DNA from: DASYQD01 sp963846495
GTDB lineage: Bacteria; Acidobacteriota; Thermoanaerobaculia; Multivoradales; JAIOJS01
Length of the DNA: 64,000 bases
NCBI GenBank assembly: GCA_963846495.1
Contig: CAWJWP010000017.1
Span: 372,001 to 436,000 of the forward strand
Reading direction: 5' to 3'
Part shown: positions 8,829-17,362 of the stretch, in pieces
Layout of the letters: each line of letters begins with the position of its first letter
How positions within the stretch are numbered: the first letter of the stretch is position 1
The notes under the pieces: model-generated
Database searches by the model: none
What the model was told of the DNA's origin: nothing
What the model saw: only the letters and a program-made list of their open reading frames with translations
Translations under genes and position numbers: made by a program

Positions 8829-8845
8829 CTGGCCTCGGCGTTGCT
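8829..8845 (+). promoter_or_regulatory. Candidate sigma54 (-24/-12) promoter of pilus cassette 1
   Basis: CTGGCCTCGGCGTTGCT reads as CTGGC followed by seven bases and TTGCT. The GG and GC doublets are 12 bases apart, as sigma54 requires. It lies about 60 bases upstream of the pilV start and its ribosome-binding site. An NtrC-type activator with the GAFTGA loop is encoded at 31710-33107. By analogy with PilS/PilR control of pilins this is a plausible regulated promoter; no transcription data are available. Confidence 0.5.
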
Positions 8846-8904
8846 CTACCGCAGCGACCCAAACCGCGTTCCGAGCCACGGACAACACCAGAGGAGCTCG
8901 ATCG

Positions 8905-9444
8905 TTGAGCAAGGACCCAGCAGCTCGCGGGCGGCAGAGCGGATTCTCTCTCGTCGAGGCGATGGTGGCGGCGCTGTTGCTGCTGCTCATCGCCGTCGGC
9001 ATCCTGCCGCTGTTCGTCCAGTCGGTCACCAACAACGCCCAGGGCCAGGACTCCTCGACGGCGGCGAACTTCGCCCGCGCCCGCCTGGAGGAGTTCGAGC
9101 AGCTCCCCTTCGACGATCCGCGGATGCAGATCACCGCCGGCACGGAGCGCTCCTTCGACGAGATCTACCTCTTCAGCGCCAAGAAGTGGATCGACGGCAC
9201 GGTGCCGCCCGCCGGCGATTGGGCGTTGTGGGGCCGCAAGACGCTCATCCACCAGTACGGCGCCACCAACTTCGACACCGCGCCCTTCAGCTGGGAAACC
9301 AAGCTGCCCTCCTCGGCGCCGCCCGGCTCCATCCACCTCAAGGAGATCGAGGTGATCGTCAAGAGCTTCCGCAACCGCGACGCCACCGGCTTCTCGCTCG
9401 GCGCCGGCAAGGCCGTCTCCGCCCGCGTCTACAAGGCGGCCTGA
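8905..9444 (+). CDS. pilV: PilV-like minor pilin (cassette 1)
   Basis: A 179-residue type IV prepilin. After a short basic leader the sequence SGFSLVEAMVAALLLLLIA gives the PilD cleavage site (G before F), Glu at +5 and the hydrophobic N-terminal helix. The globular part has no recognised enzyme motif. The TTG at 8905 is preferred because GAGGAG lies eight bases upstream (8891-8896) and the leader is then 11 residues; the longer open frame upstream has no leader-like sequence. In this family minor pilins form the priming complex at the pilus tip and help load PilY1. It heads the cassette pilV-pilW-pilX-pilY1-FxLYD gene, preceded by the sigma54-like element. Confidence 0.88.
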   Translation: MSKDPAARGRQSGFSLVEAMVAALLLLLIAVGILPLFVQSVTNNAQGQDSSTAANFARARLEEFEQLPFDDPRMQITAGTERSFDEIYLFSAKKWIDGTVPPAGDWALWGRKTLIHQYGATNFDTAPFSWETKLPSSAPPGSIHLKEIEVIVKSFRNRDATGFSLGAGKAVSARVYKAA

Positions 9445-9501
9445 CGATGAGCGGCTCACAAGCGCAACCCGAGATCCGCGCGCGTTCCGGCGGCGACCGC
9501 C

Positions 9502-10744
9502 GTGCCGGAGAAATGGCGCTCGCAGGCCGGCTTCTCGCTCGCCGAGCTCATCGTCTCGCTGTTCGTCGTCGTGCTGATGATGGTGATGATCCTGCTCATC
9601 TTCGACTCCACCACCAAGCTGGCGCGCGCGCAGACCTACGTCGCCGACGTCCAGCAGTCGGTGCGCTTCGCGCAGGACGAGATGGTGCGCTACACGCGCA
9701 TGGCGGCGCGCGGCGGCCTCGGCCGCGGCGACCTGCCCGCCGGGCTGGTCACCGTCGCCGTCCGCAACAACGTCGTCGACGGGTCGGCGCAGCAGGACAT
9801 CGGCATCGGCACGCCCAACTCGCCGAAGATCATGCCCGGCACCGACGTGCTGACCGTGCGCGGCGTCTTCGGCACCCTCTACCACCTCAACTCCGACCCC
9901 GGCGCCGTCACCTTCTGGCTCAACGACCCCGACAACCCGACATTCGGCAGGGTGACCGTTCAAAACCCGGTGCAGTCGACCGGCATCGCCCAGGGCCTGG
10001 CGCCGCTGAAAGCCGCACTAGACGCCCTCCCCGGCGGCCGGCCCGAAGCGCTGATGCTGGTCAGCCCGCTCGGCGGCGCCCTCTACCACATCGTCGAGCT
10101 CGACAAGGCCACCAGCGACGACACCGGCTACCCGGGCCGGCTCGTCCTCGGTTTCAAGATCACCGGCGGCACCCACAACGCCGCCTACTCGGGCCTTTCC
10201 GGTGCGCCGGCCTTCCCGGCCGAGCTGCGCAGCGTCTCCCACCTCGGCATCATCGAGGAGTACCGCTACTACGTGCGGCAGATCCCCGATCTCGCGAACC
10301 CCGGGGCCGAACCGCAGACCCGCTTGTCGCGGGCGCGCTTCTATCCCGGCACGCAGGCGCCCTGGGACGCCAAAGACGCTTCCATGAGCGTCGACGTCGC
10401 CGACAACATCGTCGACCTGCAGGTGGCGCTCGCCATCGACGCCAACGCCGACAACTCGATTCCCGCCGACACCGCCGACCAGAACGACGAATGGCTGTAC
10501 AACGCCGGCGCCGACGACCCCGCCAACGCGGCGTGGAACGGCGCCAACAAGAAGCTCTTCTACGTCCGCCTCAACACCCTGGCGCGCACGGCGCGGCGCG
10601 ACTTCCAGTACGTCGCCGCCGCCGATCGTCCGGATCGAGGACCGCGTCTACAACGAGCTCGCCGATCCGGCGCCGGCGCAGGTGGCCGCCCGGCAGATGC
10701 GCCGCCGCCTTCTCCAGACGGTGATCGACCTGAGGAACCTGTGA
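9502..10744 (+). CDS. pilW: PilW-like minor pilin (cassette 1), C-terminal frameshift
   Basis: A ~414-residue prepilin. QAGFSLAELIVSLFVVVLM is the cleavage site and N-terminal helix, followed by a long globular domain with HIVELDKATSDD and LGIIEEYRYYVRQIPD. Near 10617 the frame breaks: one surplus base in GCCGCCGCC shifts reading, and the correct continuation is PPIVRIEDRVYNELAD to MRRRLLQTVIDLRNL with a stop at 10742-10744. The paralogue at 28866-30305 ends in the matching TLRTVVDLRNL, confirming the repair. GTG at 9502 is the only in-frame start and has no ribosome-binding site. An ATG at 9447, right after pilV, is out of frame by one, so a second sequence error in the leader is possible. 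Confidence 0.8.
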
Positions 10745-10750
10745 CCATGC

Positions 10751-11287
10751 ATGAACAAGCCCCGGCTCAGCTCGCAGGCGGGCAGCGCCTACATCATCGC
10801 CCTGCTCGCGCTCGTCGTCCTCTCCATCCTCGGCCTCGGGTTGGCGCTGATCACCCAGACCGAGATGCAGATCGGCTCCAACGAGCGCACGATGCAGAAG
10901 GTCTTCTACGCCGCCGACACCGGCGTCCAGATGGCGGTGGCGCGCGCCATCGTCATCCCGGAGCTCACCAAGTTCACCTTCAACCTCAAGGACAACGAGA
11001 AGGTGCTGCTCCAGCACGAGGTGGCGATGTCGCCCTTCTACCCGATCATGCAGGCGACCTGCAACCTCTGCGAGTTCAATGACCCCGGCGAGTACAAAGA
11101 TCCGTATAAGAAGGTGAACTTCGGCGTCACGGCGCAGGCCAACCGCAAGACCGTGCTGCCGTCCTCCCAGGTGCTGGCGTCCAAGACGCTGAGCAGCCTG
11201 GTCGAGGTGCAGCCGATCCAGATCACCAACGAGACGATGGCGAAGGTGCTCAGCGACGAGGCCGCCATCTCCACGATCAAGTTCTGA
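10751..11287 (+). CDS. pilX: PilX-like minor pilin-associated protein (cassette 1)
   Basis: A 178-residue membrane-anchored protein beginning with the PilX signature: SSQAGSAYIIALLALVVLS followed by LGLGLALITQTEMQIGSNER. The Ser-Ala after Gly replaces the usual Phe-Thr of major pilins, as is common in PilX N-terminal domains. The ATG at 10751 lies seven bases after the repaired stop of pilW; another ATG at 10747 is out of frame. A C-x-x-C pair (CNLC) in the middle could form a disulfide. It sits between pilW and pilY1 as in canonical minor-pilin operons, where PilX helps assemble the PilY1-bearing tip complex. Confidence 0.85.
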   Translation: MNKPRLSSQAGSAYIIALLALVVLSILGLGLALITQTEMQIGSNERTMQKVFYAADTGVQMAVARAIVIPELTKFTFNLKDNEKVLLQHEVAMSPFYPIMQATCNLCEFNDPGEYKDPYKKVNFGVTAQANRKTVLPSSQVLASKTLSSLVEVQPIQITNETMAKVLSDEAAISTIKF

Positions 11288-11323
11288 TTCCAGCGCACGC
11301 TCTGATCCCATAGGAGAGGTCCC

Positions 11324-14300
11324 ATGACCCGCAAATTCCTTCGCCGGTCGCGCCCCACCTTCGCGCTCGCCCTCCTCGCCGCCGTGGCGGCGCTGACGTT
11401 GGGCGGCGTGCAGCCCGCGCTCACCGACGACACCGAGCTGCTGCGCTTCAGCACGCAGAGCCCGTACCTGATGATCCTGCTCGACACCTCGCGGTCGATG
11501 AACCTGCCCATCGCCAGCGACAACCCGCTGCCGGGCCAAGGCGACGATCCCGACTCGCGCATCTTCGCCGCCAAGTCGGCGCTGTTCTCGGTCTTCAGGA
11601 ACGTCGACGACGTCAACTTCGGCTTCGCCAGCTTCAACCAGGACCAGATCCGGGTGCGCGGCAAGCACTGGCTCTACTACGTCAAGGGGGGCCTGCCCGG
11701 CTCCTATCCCGCCGTCGGCTGGCCGCGCCCCAGCCCCAACGATCCGATGGTGGTGTCCGACCCCGACGGCGACGGCATCTTCGACGGCGACCACAACCCG
11801 CTCTTCACCGACAACGGCGCCGCCAACGGCAACCCCAGCGACCTCGTCACTTTCGGCACCGCGTTCAAGGACAGCGGCGGCAACCCGATCACCACCGCGG
11901 GCACCTGTGCGGCGCCGCTCCTGCTGGGCAACGCCGCCACCCGCGCCCGTCTCAACAGCTTCGCCAAGAACGGCAGCGACAACCTGACGACGACGCTGTG
12001 GGTGAGGACGGCGACCGGCAACAACACCTATCGGCTGACGCTCGTGCGCAACGCCGCGTCCGACCAGCTCGGGAATTCGAGCTTGCCGATCCAAGTCTCC
12101 GCCGACCTGGTCGCCAACTGTGCCACACCGCCGGCGGTGAGCGCGGGAGTGACCATCGTCTTCTCCAAGCAGGACGTGCTCGACGACTACCTGTTCATCG
12201 ACAACGGACCGGCCGGCGAGGCCAACGGTGAGGACATCACCGGCAGGCAGTGGGCGTGGAAGGACGCCGTCAACAACTTCACCTGCCCCAATGCCGGCCC
12301 CTTCACCGGCTACGGCATGGAGGGCAACTACGACTCGGGCTGGCGGCCCTCCGACGAGGGCATCACCGTGCCCGCGACCTTCGAAAACGCCGTCACCAAC
12401 GTCGACACCTTCTGCATCGCCCCCGGCAACTGCATCGCCATCAAGCCGATCACGCAGACCGACTACGACACCCGCGGGCGGCCGCTCGACACCGGCGACT
12501 TCCTGCCCTGGGATTGGAACAACCCCAACAAGCAGGCGTTCCTCAAGCGCCTGGCGCCCAACTGGAACGGCGCCAACACGCCGGACTTCGGCGTCGCCGG
12601 CTACTTCGAGGACGCGACCACCAACCCCAACAACATCCGCGCGCTCAAGGACCCGGACCAGAAGCCGCTGATCGCCGAAGGCGACACCGCCATCGCCCAC
12701 ACGCTCGTCGACCTGCGCTGCTGGTACATGGGCTCCGCCGAGGAGCACGGCAACTCGAAGTGCCGCACCAGCCCCTTCGGCACCGACTTCTCGGGCTGGC
12801 GCAACGTCGCCTGCCAGCAGAACGGCGGCGATCCCAACTTCGGTTGCCGCCGGCCGTTCATCATCATCATCAGCGACGGCGACGACGACGGGGGCGGCTG
12901 CAAGATCAACAGCCCGGTGGCGGCGGTCTCCGACATGGACCAGCACTCGGCGGTGAAGACCTGGTACCTGATGGTGGGGCCGGTGAAGAACAACCACGGC
13001 TGCCAGGGCTCGGGCCGCGGCAACTCGATCACCAACGCCGGCGGCGGCGAGTGCGTGGTGGTGAGCAACAAGCAGGAGCTGCTCGACACCATCAACGACA
13101 TCCTCGGCGTCATCCGCGAGCAGACGAGGGCATTCGCCTCCGCCGCCGTGCCCACCGTGCAGGCGACGATCCAGCAGTCGATCTACGTCAGCAACTTCAC
13201 GCCGCTGCGCAGCAGCGCCATCTGGGACGGCCACATGAACGCCTTCCTCAAGCCGCTGCCGCTGCTCAACGGCAAGCCCGACACCACCAGGCTCTGCTCG
13301 GCCCTCCCCGCCGACCAGCAGGCGGGGTGCTTCCTCTGGGACGCCGGCAAGGTGGTGGTCGACACGCAGTACCCCGGCTCGACCACCTGTCCGGCGCCCA
13401 GCCCGCCCAACCCGCTCGGCCCCTGCCCGCCGCCGGGCCCCTCGCCGACCGACTGGTCGTTGCAGACCAGGCGGCGGGTGTTCTACTCGCAGCTCGGCAC
13501 CAGCGGCCAGTGGCCGACCAAGGGTCGTCTCTTCGAAGCCACGACCCCGGCGACCGACGACGCCATCGAGCACGACCTCTGGTCGGCTCTCGGGCTGGCC
13601 TTCGATCCCTCTCCCACCGCCAACAACAACGCCGTGCGCGACGCCGCCAACGCGGCGATCACGCGGTCGCTGACGCTCAAGCAGGCGCTGGTGCAGGGCG
13701 AAACGACGGTGCGCAAGTTCCTCCTCGGCGACGTCTTCCACTCCGACCCGGTGGTGGTGGGCAACCCGGTGGATCTGCGCTACTTCGCGCTCGACCTCGG
13801 CCACGAGGACGGCACCACCTGCTCCGCCAACCCCTCCGACCCCGACCCGGACCGCGGCTACCGCTGCTTCTTCAAGCGCCACCAGTTCCGGCGCAAGGTG
13901 CTCCTCGTCGGTCACAACGACGGCATGCTGCACGCCTACAACGCCGCCATCTACAACTCCACCACGGGGAGGTTCAGCAACGGCACCGGCAACGAGCTGT
14001 TCGCCTTCATGCCGCGCAAGGTGATGCCGGAGGTGCACCTGATGGCGCAGCCCGGCGCCACCACCCACCGCTTCACCGTCGACAACTCGCCGGTGGTGAC
14101 CGACGCCTTCATCGATCCGCTCCACAACGGCACGCCGACGATCGCCGACCGGGAATGGCGGACGGTGGTGATCGGCGGCTTGCGCGAGGGCGGCGCCGCC
14201 TACTACGCGCTCGACGTCACGCAGCCCGACGTGCTGACCGAGCTGGGCAACGGCGACATCATCGCCCAAGGCCGCAGCGACACCAACTGGATACCCACCT

Positions 14301-15763
14301 GCATCGACGGCGGCTCGGCTCCCGCCGGCTGCGGAGCGGTCCCCTACGCCGCACCGCTGTGGGAGTTCACCGACAGCAGCAGCGATCAGATCCCCGATGG
14401 CACGGCGCCCGACCGCGTGCCGATGGACGAGGACGGCAACGGTGTGCCCGACCTCGGCGACACCTGGTCGATCCCCGACGTCGGCCGCATCCGCGTCTGC
14501 ATCGGCGGCGACTGCACGACCGATATCGAGGACCGCTACGTCACCATCTTCGGCGGCGGCCTCGATCCCGAGAACAAGACCAATCCTCAATCCGGCCACT
14601 TCGTCTACATGGTCGACATCGAGACCGGCCAGGTGCTCTACAAGCGCGCGCTCCCCGACCACGCCGGCCGCGATGCGGGAGCCATCCCGGCGGCGCCCGC
14701 CGCGGTCGACCTCGACAACGACGGCTACCTCGACCGCATCTACGCCGTCACCACCGGCGGCTTCGTCTACCGCATCGACCTCGACAAGGACGATGACGGC
14801 AACTGGCCGGCGCTGCTCAGCGAGAACGTGAAGACGACGGGCACGCCGCCGAACGACCAGTTCGACGCCCTGCGCATCGACCCCACGTTCTGGCAGCCGC
14901 GGATCATCTTCGACGCCACCTGGGACTCGGTCACCAACACGCGGGTCACCCGGCCCATCTACTACCGGCCGTCGGTCTTCTTCGTCGCCAAGCTCGGTCT
15001 CGCCGGGCTCGCCTTCGGCAGCGGCGAGCGGGAGGACCTGTGGACGACCGACAACCAGCCGGGCCGCTTCTGGGTGTTCGTCGACGACACCGACCGCGCC
15101 GGCGCCGTGCTCCCCTACGACGAGCGGCAGTTCCGCGTCGTCGACGTCGCCACCGCCCCCACCATCGGGGCCAACGACCTCTTCGTGTCGCGCAACCGCG
15201 GCGAAAAGGGCTGGTTCTTCATCATGGGCACCAACCAGCGCCTGATCACCCCCGGCTTCGCGCTCTTCGGCGTGCTCTTCTTCTCCAACTACGAGCCGCT
15301 GACCTTCGCCACCACGGCCGAGAACTGCGACCCGATCAACCCGCCGCCCGGAGGCTGCCCGATTCTGGCGCAGTCGTGCGCCCCCGGCGCCCAGGACGAC
15401 ACCGGCTACTGCGCCAAGACGGGAACCAGCCGGCTGTTCGTCGTCAACATCACCAACGGCGACGGTCTGCTGCCCAACTCCACCGGCGGCCTCAACCGCT
15501 TCAAGGCCATCGCCCAGTTCGTCACCCAGCCCTTCACCGAGCCGGGGCAGAGCAGGAACCCGGTGACCAGCGGCACGCCGACGGCGGACGACCTCAGCGC
15601 CGACGACATCCGGGTGATGAACATCATCAAGGGCCTCTTCCCGGCGGATTGCCGCTTCTCCAACTTCCGCATCGACGTCAAGACGATCGCGTCGGACACC
15701 TCGGTGCAACGCATCGCGGCGGTGCCGCAGTGCATCGTGCAGAAGAACTGGAAGGAGTTCTGA
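11324..15763 (+). CDS. pilY1: PilY1-like pilus tip protein (cassette 1)
   Basis: A 1,479-residue exported protein. The N-terminal signal sequence (ALALLAAVAALTLGGVQPA) is followed by YLMILLDTSRSMN, a VWA-like MIDAS sequence (DxSxS). The central part contains AAVPTVQATIQQS and SAIWDGHMNAFLKPL, conserved in PilY1 proteins. The C-terminal half is the PilY1 beta-propeller, with LLVGHNDGMLHAYNA and an EF-hand-like calcium loop DLDNDGYLD near residue 1129. PilY1 sits at the pilus tip, mediates adhesion, and in studied species makes extension/retraction calcium-dependent. AGGAGAGG lies just upstream of the ATG. The reading frame is intact over 4.4 kb, in contrast to genes further right. A paralogue lies at 24033-28175. 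Confidence 0.92.
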   Translation: MTRKFLRRSRPTFALALLAAVAALTLGGVQPALTDDTELLRFSTQSPYLMILLDTSRSMNLPIASDNPLPGQGDDPDSRIFAAKSALFSVFRNVDDVNFGFASFNQDQIRVRGKHWLYYVKGGLPGSYPAVGWPRPSPNDPMVVSDPDGDGIFDGDHNPLFTDNGAANGNPSDLVTFGTAFKDSGGNPITTAGTCAAPLLLGNAATRARLNSFAKNGSDNLTTTLWVRTATGNNTYRLTLVRNAASDQLGNSSLPIQVSADLVANCATPPAVSAGVTIVFSKQDVLDDYLFIDNGPAGEANGEDITGRQWAWKDAVNNFTCPNAGPFTGYGMEGNYDSGWRPSDEGITVPATFENAVTNVDTFCIAPGNCIAIKPITQTDYDTRGRPLDTGDFLPWDWNNPNKQAFLKRLAPNWNGANTPDFGVAGYFEDATTNPNNIRALKDPDQKPLIAEGDTAIAHTLVDLRCWYMGSAEEHGNSKCRTSPFGTDFSGWRNVACQQNGGDPNFGCRRPFIIIISDGDDDGGGCKINSPVAAVSDMDQHSAVKTWYLMVGPVKNNHGCQGSGRGNSITNAGGGECVVVSNKQELLDTINDILGVIREQTRAFASAAVPTVQATIQQSIYVSNFTPLRSSAIWDGHMNAFLKPLPLLNGKPDTTRLCSALPADQQAGCFLWDAGKVVVDTQYPGSTTCPAPSPPNPLGPCPPPGPSPTDWSLQTRRRVFYSQLGTSGQWPTKGRLFEATTPATDDAIEHDLWSALGLAFDPSPTANNNAVRDAANAAITRSLTLKQALVQGETTVRKFLLGDVFHSDPVVVGNPVDLRYFALDLGHEDGTTCSANPSDPDPDRGYRCFFKRHQFRRKVLLVGHNDGMLHAYNAAIYNSTTGRFSNGTGNELFAFMPRKVMPEVHLMAQPGATTHRFTVDNSPVVTDAFIDPLHNGTPTIADREWRTVVIGGLREGGAAYYALDVTQPDVLTELGNGDIIAQGRSDTNWIPTCIDGGSAPAGCGAVPYAAPLWEFTDSSSDQIPDGTAPDRVPMDEDGNGVPDLGDTWSIPDVGRIRVCIGGDCTTDIEDRYVTIFGGGLDPENKTNPQSGHFVYMVDIETGQVLYKRALPDHAGRDAGAIPAAPAAVDLDNDGYLDRIYAVTTGGFVYRIDLDKDDDGNWPALLSENVKTTGTPPNDQFDALRIDPTFWQPRIIFDATWDSVTNTRVTRPIYYRPSVFFVAKLGLAGLAFGSGEREDLWTTDNQPGRFWVFVDDTDRAGAVLPYDERQFRVVDVATAPTIGANDLFVSRNRGEKGWFFIMGTNQRLITPGFALFGVLFFSNYEPLTFATTAENCDPINPPPGGCPILAQSCAPGAQDDTGYCAKTGTSRLFVVNITNGDGLLPNSTGGLNRFKAIAQFVTQPFTEPGQSRNPVTSGTPTADDLSADDIRVMNIIKGLFPADCRFSNFRIDVKTIASDTSVQRIAAVPQCIVQKNWKEF

Positions 15764-15765
15764 GC

Positions 15766-16539
15766 GTGGCGGTAGTGGGACGTCGGCGCGGCACGTCGTG
15801 GGTCATGGCGGCCGCCGCGCTGGCGGCCGCCGCTCCCGCGGCCGCGGATTGGCTGGTGATGCGCGACGGCGCGCGGGTGGAGACCAAAGGGCCGTGGACG
15901 GTGCAAGGCTCGATGGTCGTCTTCCATACGCCCAACGGCACGTTCTCGGCGGTGCGCCTGCGCGACGCCGACCTCGACGCCTCGCGCGAGGCGACGGAGA
16001 AGGCCAAGCTGCCGCCGCCGCCAGCGGCAGCTACGCCGGCGCCGAAGAAGCCGGCGATCGTCATCACCGACGCCGACCTCGAGCGCAGCGAGCCGGCGCC
16101 CGCCGCCGGCTCGCCGGCCGCCGCGACATCGCCGGCCGCGGAATCAGCTGCCGCGGATGGGACGCCCTCCGCGGCGGCGGCACCGGAGCCGGCAGCCGCG
16201 GCCGCTGAGCCCTCGGTTGAGCCGGCCAAAGCCGAGCGCCTGCAGATCTCCGAGTGGCACCAGGACCTCGACGCCAGCCGGACGGGAGTGGTGCTCGTGG
16301 CCCAGGTGCGCAACACCAGCCGCGACGTCGTCGGCGACATCCAGGTGACCGCCAAGCTGCTCGACGAGGGCGGCGCCGTGATGGCGACGGCCGAGGCCCT
16401 GCTCGGCTCGACCGTCCTGCGGCCCGGTCAGCAGACCGTGCTGCGGGCGAGCTTCCCCGGCGTGCACACCTTCAGCGACGCCAGCTTCGAGACCAAGGAG
16501 CTCGCCCTGCGCTCCTTCGCCGAAGCGGGCAAGTCCTAG
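15766..16539 (+). CDS. Exported FxLYD-like protein following pilY1 (cassette 1)
   Basis: A 257-residue exported protein, not assigned to a characterised gene. It starts at GTG 15766, two bases after the pilY1 stop, with AAGGAG at 15752-15757. A signal peptide (AAAALAAAAPAAA) precedes a short conserved module, DWLVMRDGARVETKGPW to HTPNGTFSAVRL. An Ala/Pro-rich linker follows, then a C-terminal beta-sandwich domain resembling FxLYD (VVLVAQVRNTSRDVVGDIQV to SFPGVHTFSDASFE). The same two modules recur in the protein encoded after the second pilY1 (22947-24032). Coupling to pilY1 in both cassettes suggests an envelope role in pilus assembly or PilY1 function; this is inference. Confidence 0.75.
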   Translation: MAVVGRRRGTSWVMAAAALAAAAPAAADWLVMRDGARVETKGPWTVQGSMVVFHTPNGTFSAVRLRDADLDASREATEKAKLPPPPAAATPAPKKPAIVITDADLERSEPAPAAGSPAAATSPAAESAAADGTPSAAAAPEPAAAAAEPSVEPAKAERLQISEWHQDLDASRTGVVLVAQVRNTSRDVVGDIQVTAKLLDEGGAVMATAEALLGSTVLRPGQQTVLRASFPGVHTFSDASFETKELALRSFAEAGKS

Positions 16540-16564
16540 GCGGCGCGACGATCGGGGCAGTGAA

Positions 16565-16588
16565 GGCTGGGCGGCGCGCCGCTCAGCC
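16565..16588. terminator. Near-perfect inverted repeat between convergent genes
   Basis: GGCTGGGCGGC and GCCGCTCAGCC form an 11-base stem with one G-U pair, centred on GC. It lies 26 bases after the FxLYD gene stop and overlaps the last codons of the convergent fimT. It is a likely bidirectional terminator. Confidence 0.5.
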
Positions 16589-17194
16589 GTTCCACACCCA
16601 CTTGTGGCCCGCTTCGCCGTTCTGCCACCAGTCGTTTTCGAGGTCGCCGCCGCCCCACTTGCGGATCGAAATCCGGCCGGTCGCCCTCGACTGTGCCTCG
16701 ACGCCCACCTCGAAGTAATCCGGGTCCCTGCCTCGCAAGCGGAATCCGCCGCCCTTGTCGTCGGCCGTGAACGAACCCGCCGAGACCGAACCCGCCGACT
16801 GGAAGGTGACAGTGGCGTTCGTGAAGGTGCTGGCAGCTGCGCCACCCGACGCCAGATCGGGCGGCCCCCAGAAGGAGACGTTCTTCGGCAGCGCGGCGGT
16901 GGCGACCGTCTCGTCGGTGGGGTCGCAGACGTTGTTGTTGTCGAGGTCGCGGTAGGCGGTCAGGGTTCTGGTGGGGTAATCGGCCGTCACCTTGATGTCA
17001 ACGCCCTGCCTGACCGCCGTGAGGCGGGCCAGCCGCATCACGCTCGCCATCTCGTGTGAGGTGCTGATCATCTTCTGGCGCTCGAGCATGTTCAGCAGCG
17101 CCGGATAACCGAGCAGCGCCAGCACCGCGATGATGACGATCGTGACCAGCAGCTCGATCATCGTGAAGCCGCGCTGACGTCCTGGGTCGTGCAT
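16583..17194 (-). CDS. fimT: FimT/GspH-like minor pseudopilin (cassette 1)
   Basis: A 203-residue prepilin. RQRGFTMIELLVTIVIIAVL gives an eight-residue leader, Gly-Phe cleavage site, Glu at +5 and N-terminal helix. The rest matches GspH/FimT: a region with RLARLTAVRQGVDIKVT and TLTAYRDLDNNNVCD, ending in a Trp-rich tail (KWVWNG). It is encoded convergently to pilV-pilW-pilX-pilY1, unlike the second cassette, where fimT leads the operon. FimT-type minor pilins are part of the tip-priming complex, and some bind DNA in competent bacteria. A possible sigma70-like promoter lies upstream (17266-17294). Confidence 0.87.
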   Translation of the reverse strand: MHDPGRQRGFTMIELLVTIVIIAVLALLGYPALLNMLERQKMISTSHEMASVMRLARLTAVRQGVDIKVTADYPTRTLTAYRDLDNNNVCDPTDETVATAALPKNVSFWGPPDLASGGAAASTFTNATVTFQSAGSVSAGSFTADDKGGGFRLRGRDPDYFEVGVEAQSRATGRISIRKWGGGDLENDWWQNGEAGHKWVWNG

Positions 17195-17265
17195 GGACGC
17201 TTCTCCCGATCCTGACGGCCGCGGACGTCGGCCCGTGGCCTATGAGTCTCGACAGTTCTTACTTC

Positions 17266-17294
17266 AGGTTACAGGCCCCCCTCACTACGGTCAA
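17266..17294 (-). promoter_or_regulatory. Candidate promoter for fimT (cassette 1)
   Basis: On the minus strand TTGACC (17294-17289) and TAACCT (17271-17266) are spaced by 17 bases, about 70 bases upstream of the fimT ATG. The -35 hexamer is good and the -10 is weak. The stretch 17195-17362 is also the only place for the TMEM43-type gene's promoter. Confidence 0.27.
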
Positions 17295-17362
17295 TGAAGG
17301 CCACTACAATGGGCGGCCCGACCGCCGCAATCCAACGAGCCAGCATCGGCAGGAGGTGTGAC

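Noticed and set aside
8695..8904. Longer form of pilV starting at 8695
   Set aside because: The added ~70 residues lack a leader-like sequence and overlap the promoter region. The TTG at 8905 has a good ribosome-binding site and a normal prepilin leader.
10571..15709. Open frame of 1,712 codons antisense to pilY1
   Set aside because: It is the mirror of a GC-rich, codon-biased gene. Its composition (Val/Ala/Arg/Gly/Asp-rich, no domain) is typical of a shadow frame, and pilY1 on the other strand has clear homology.
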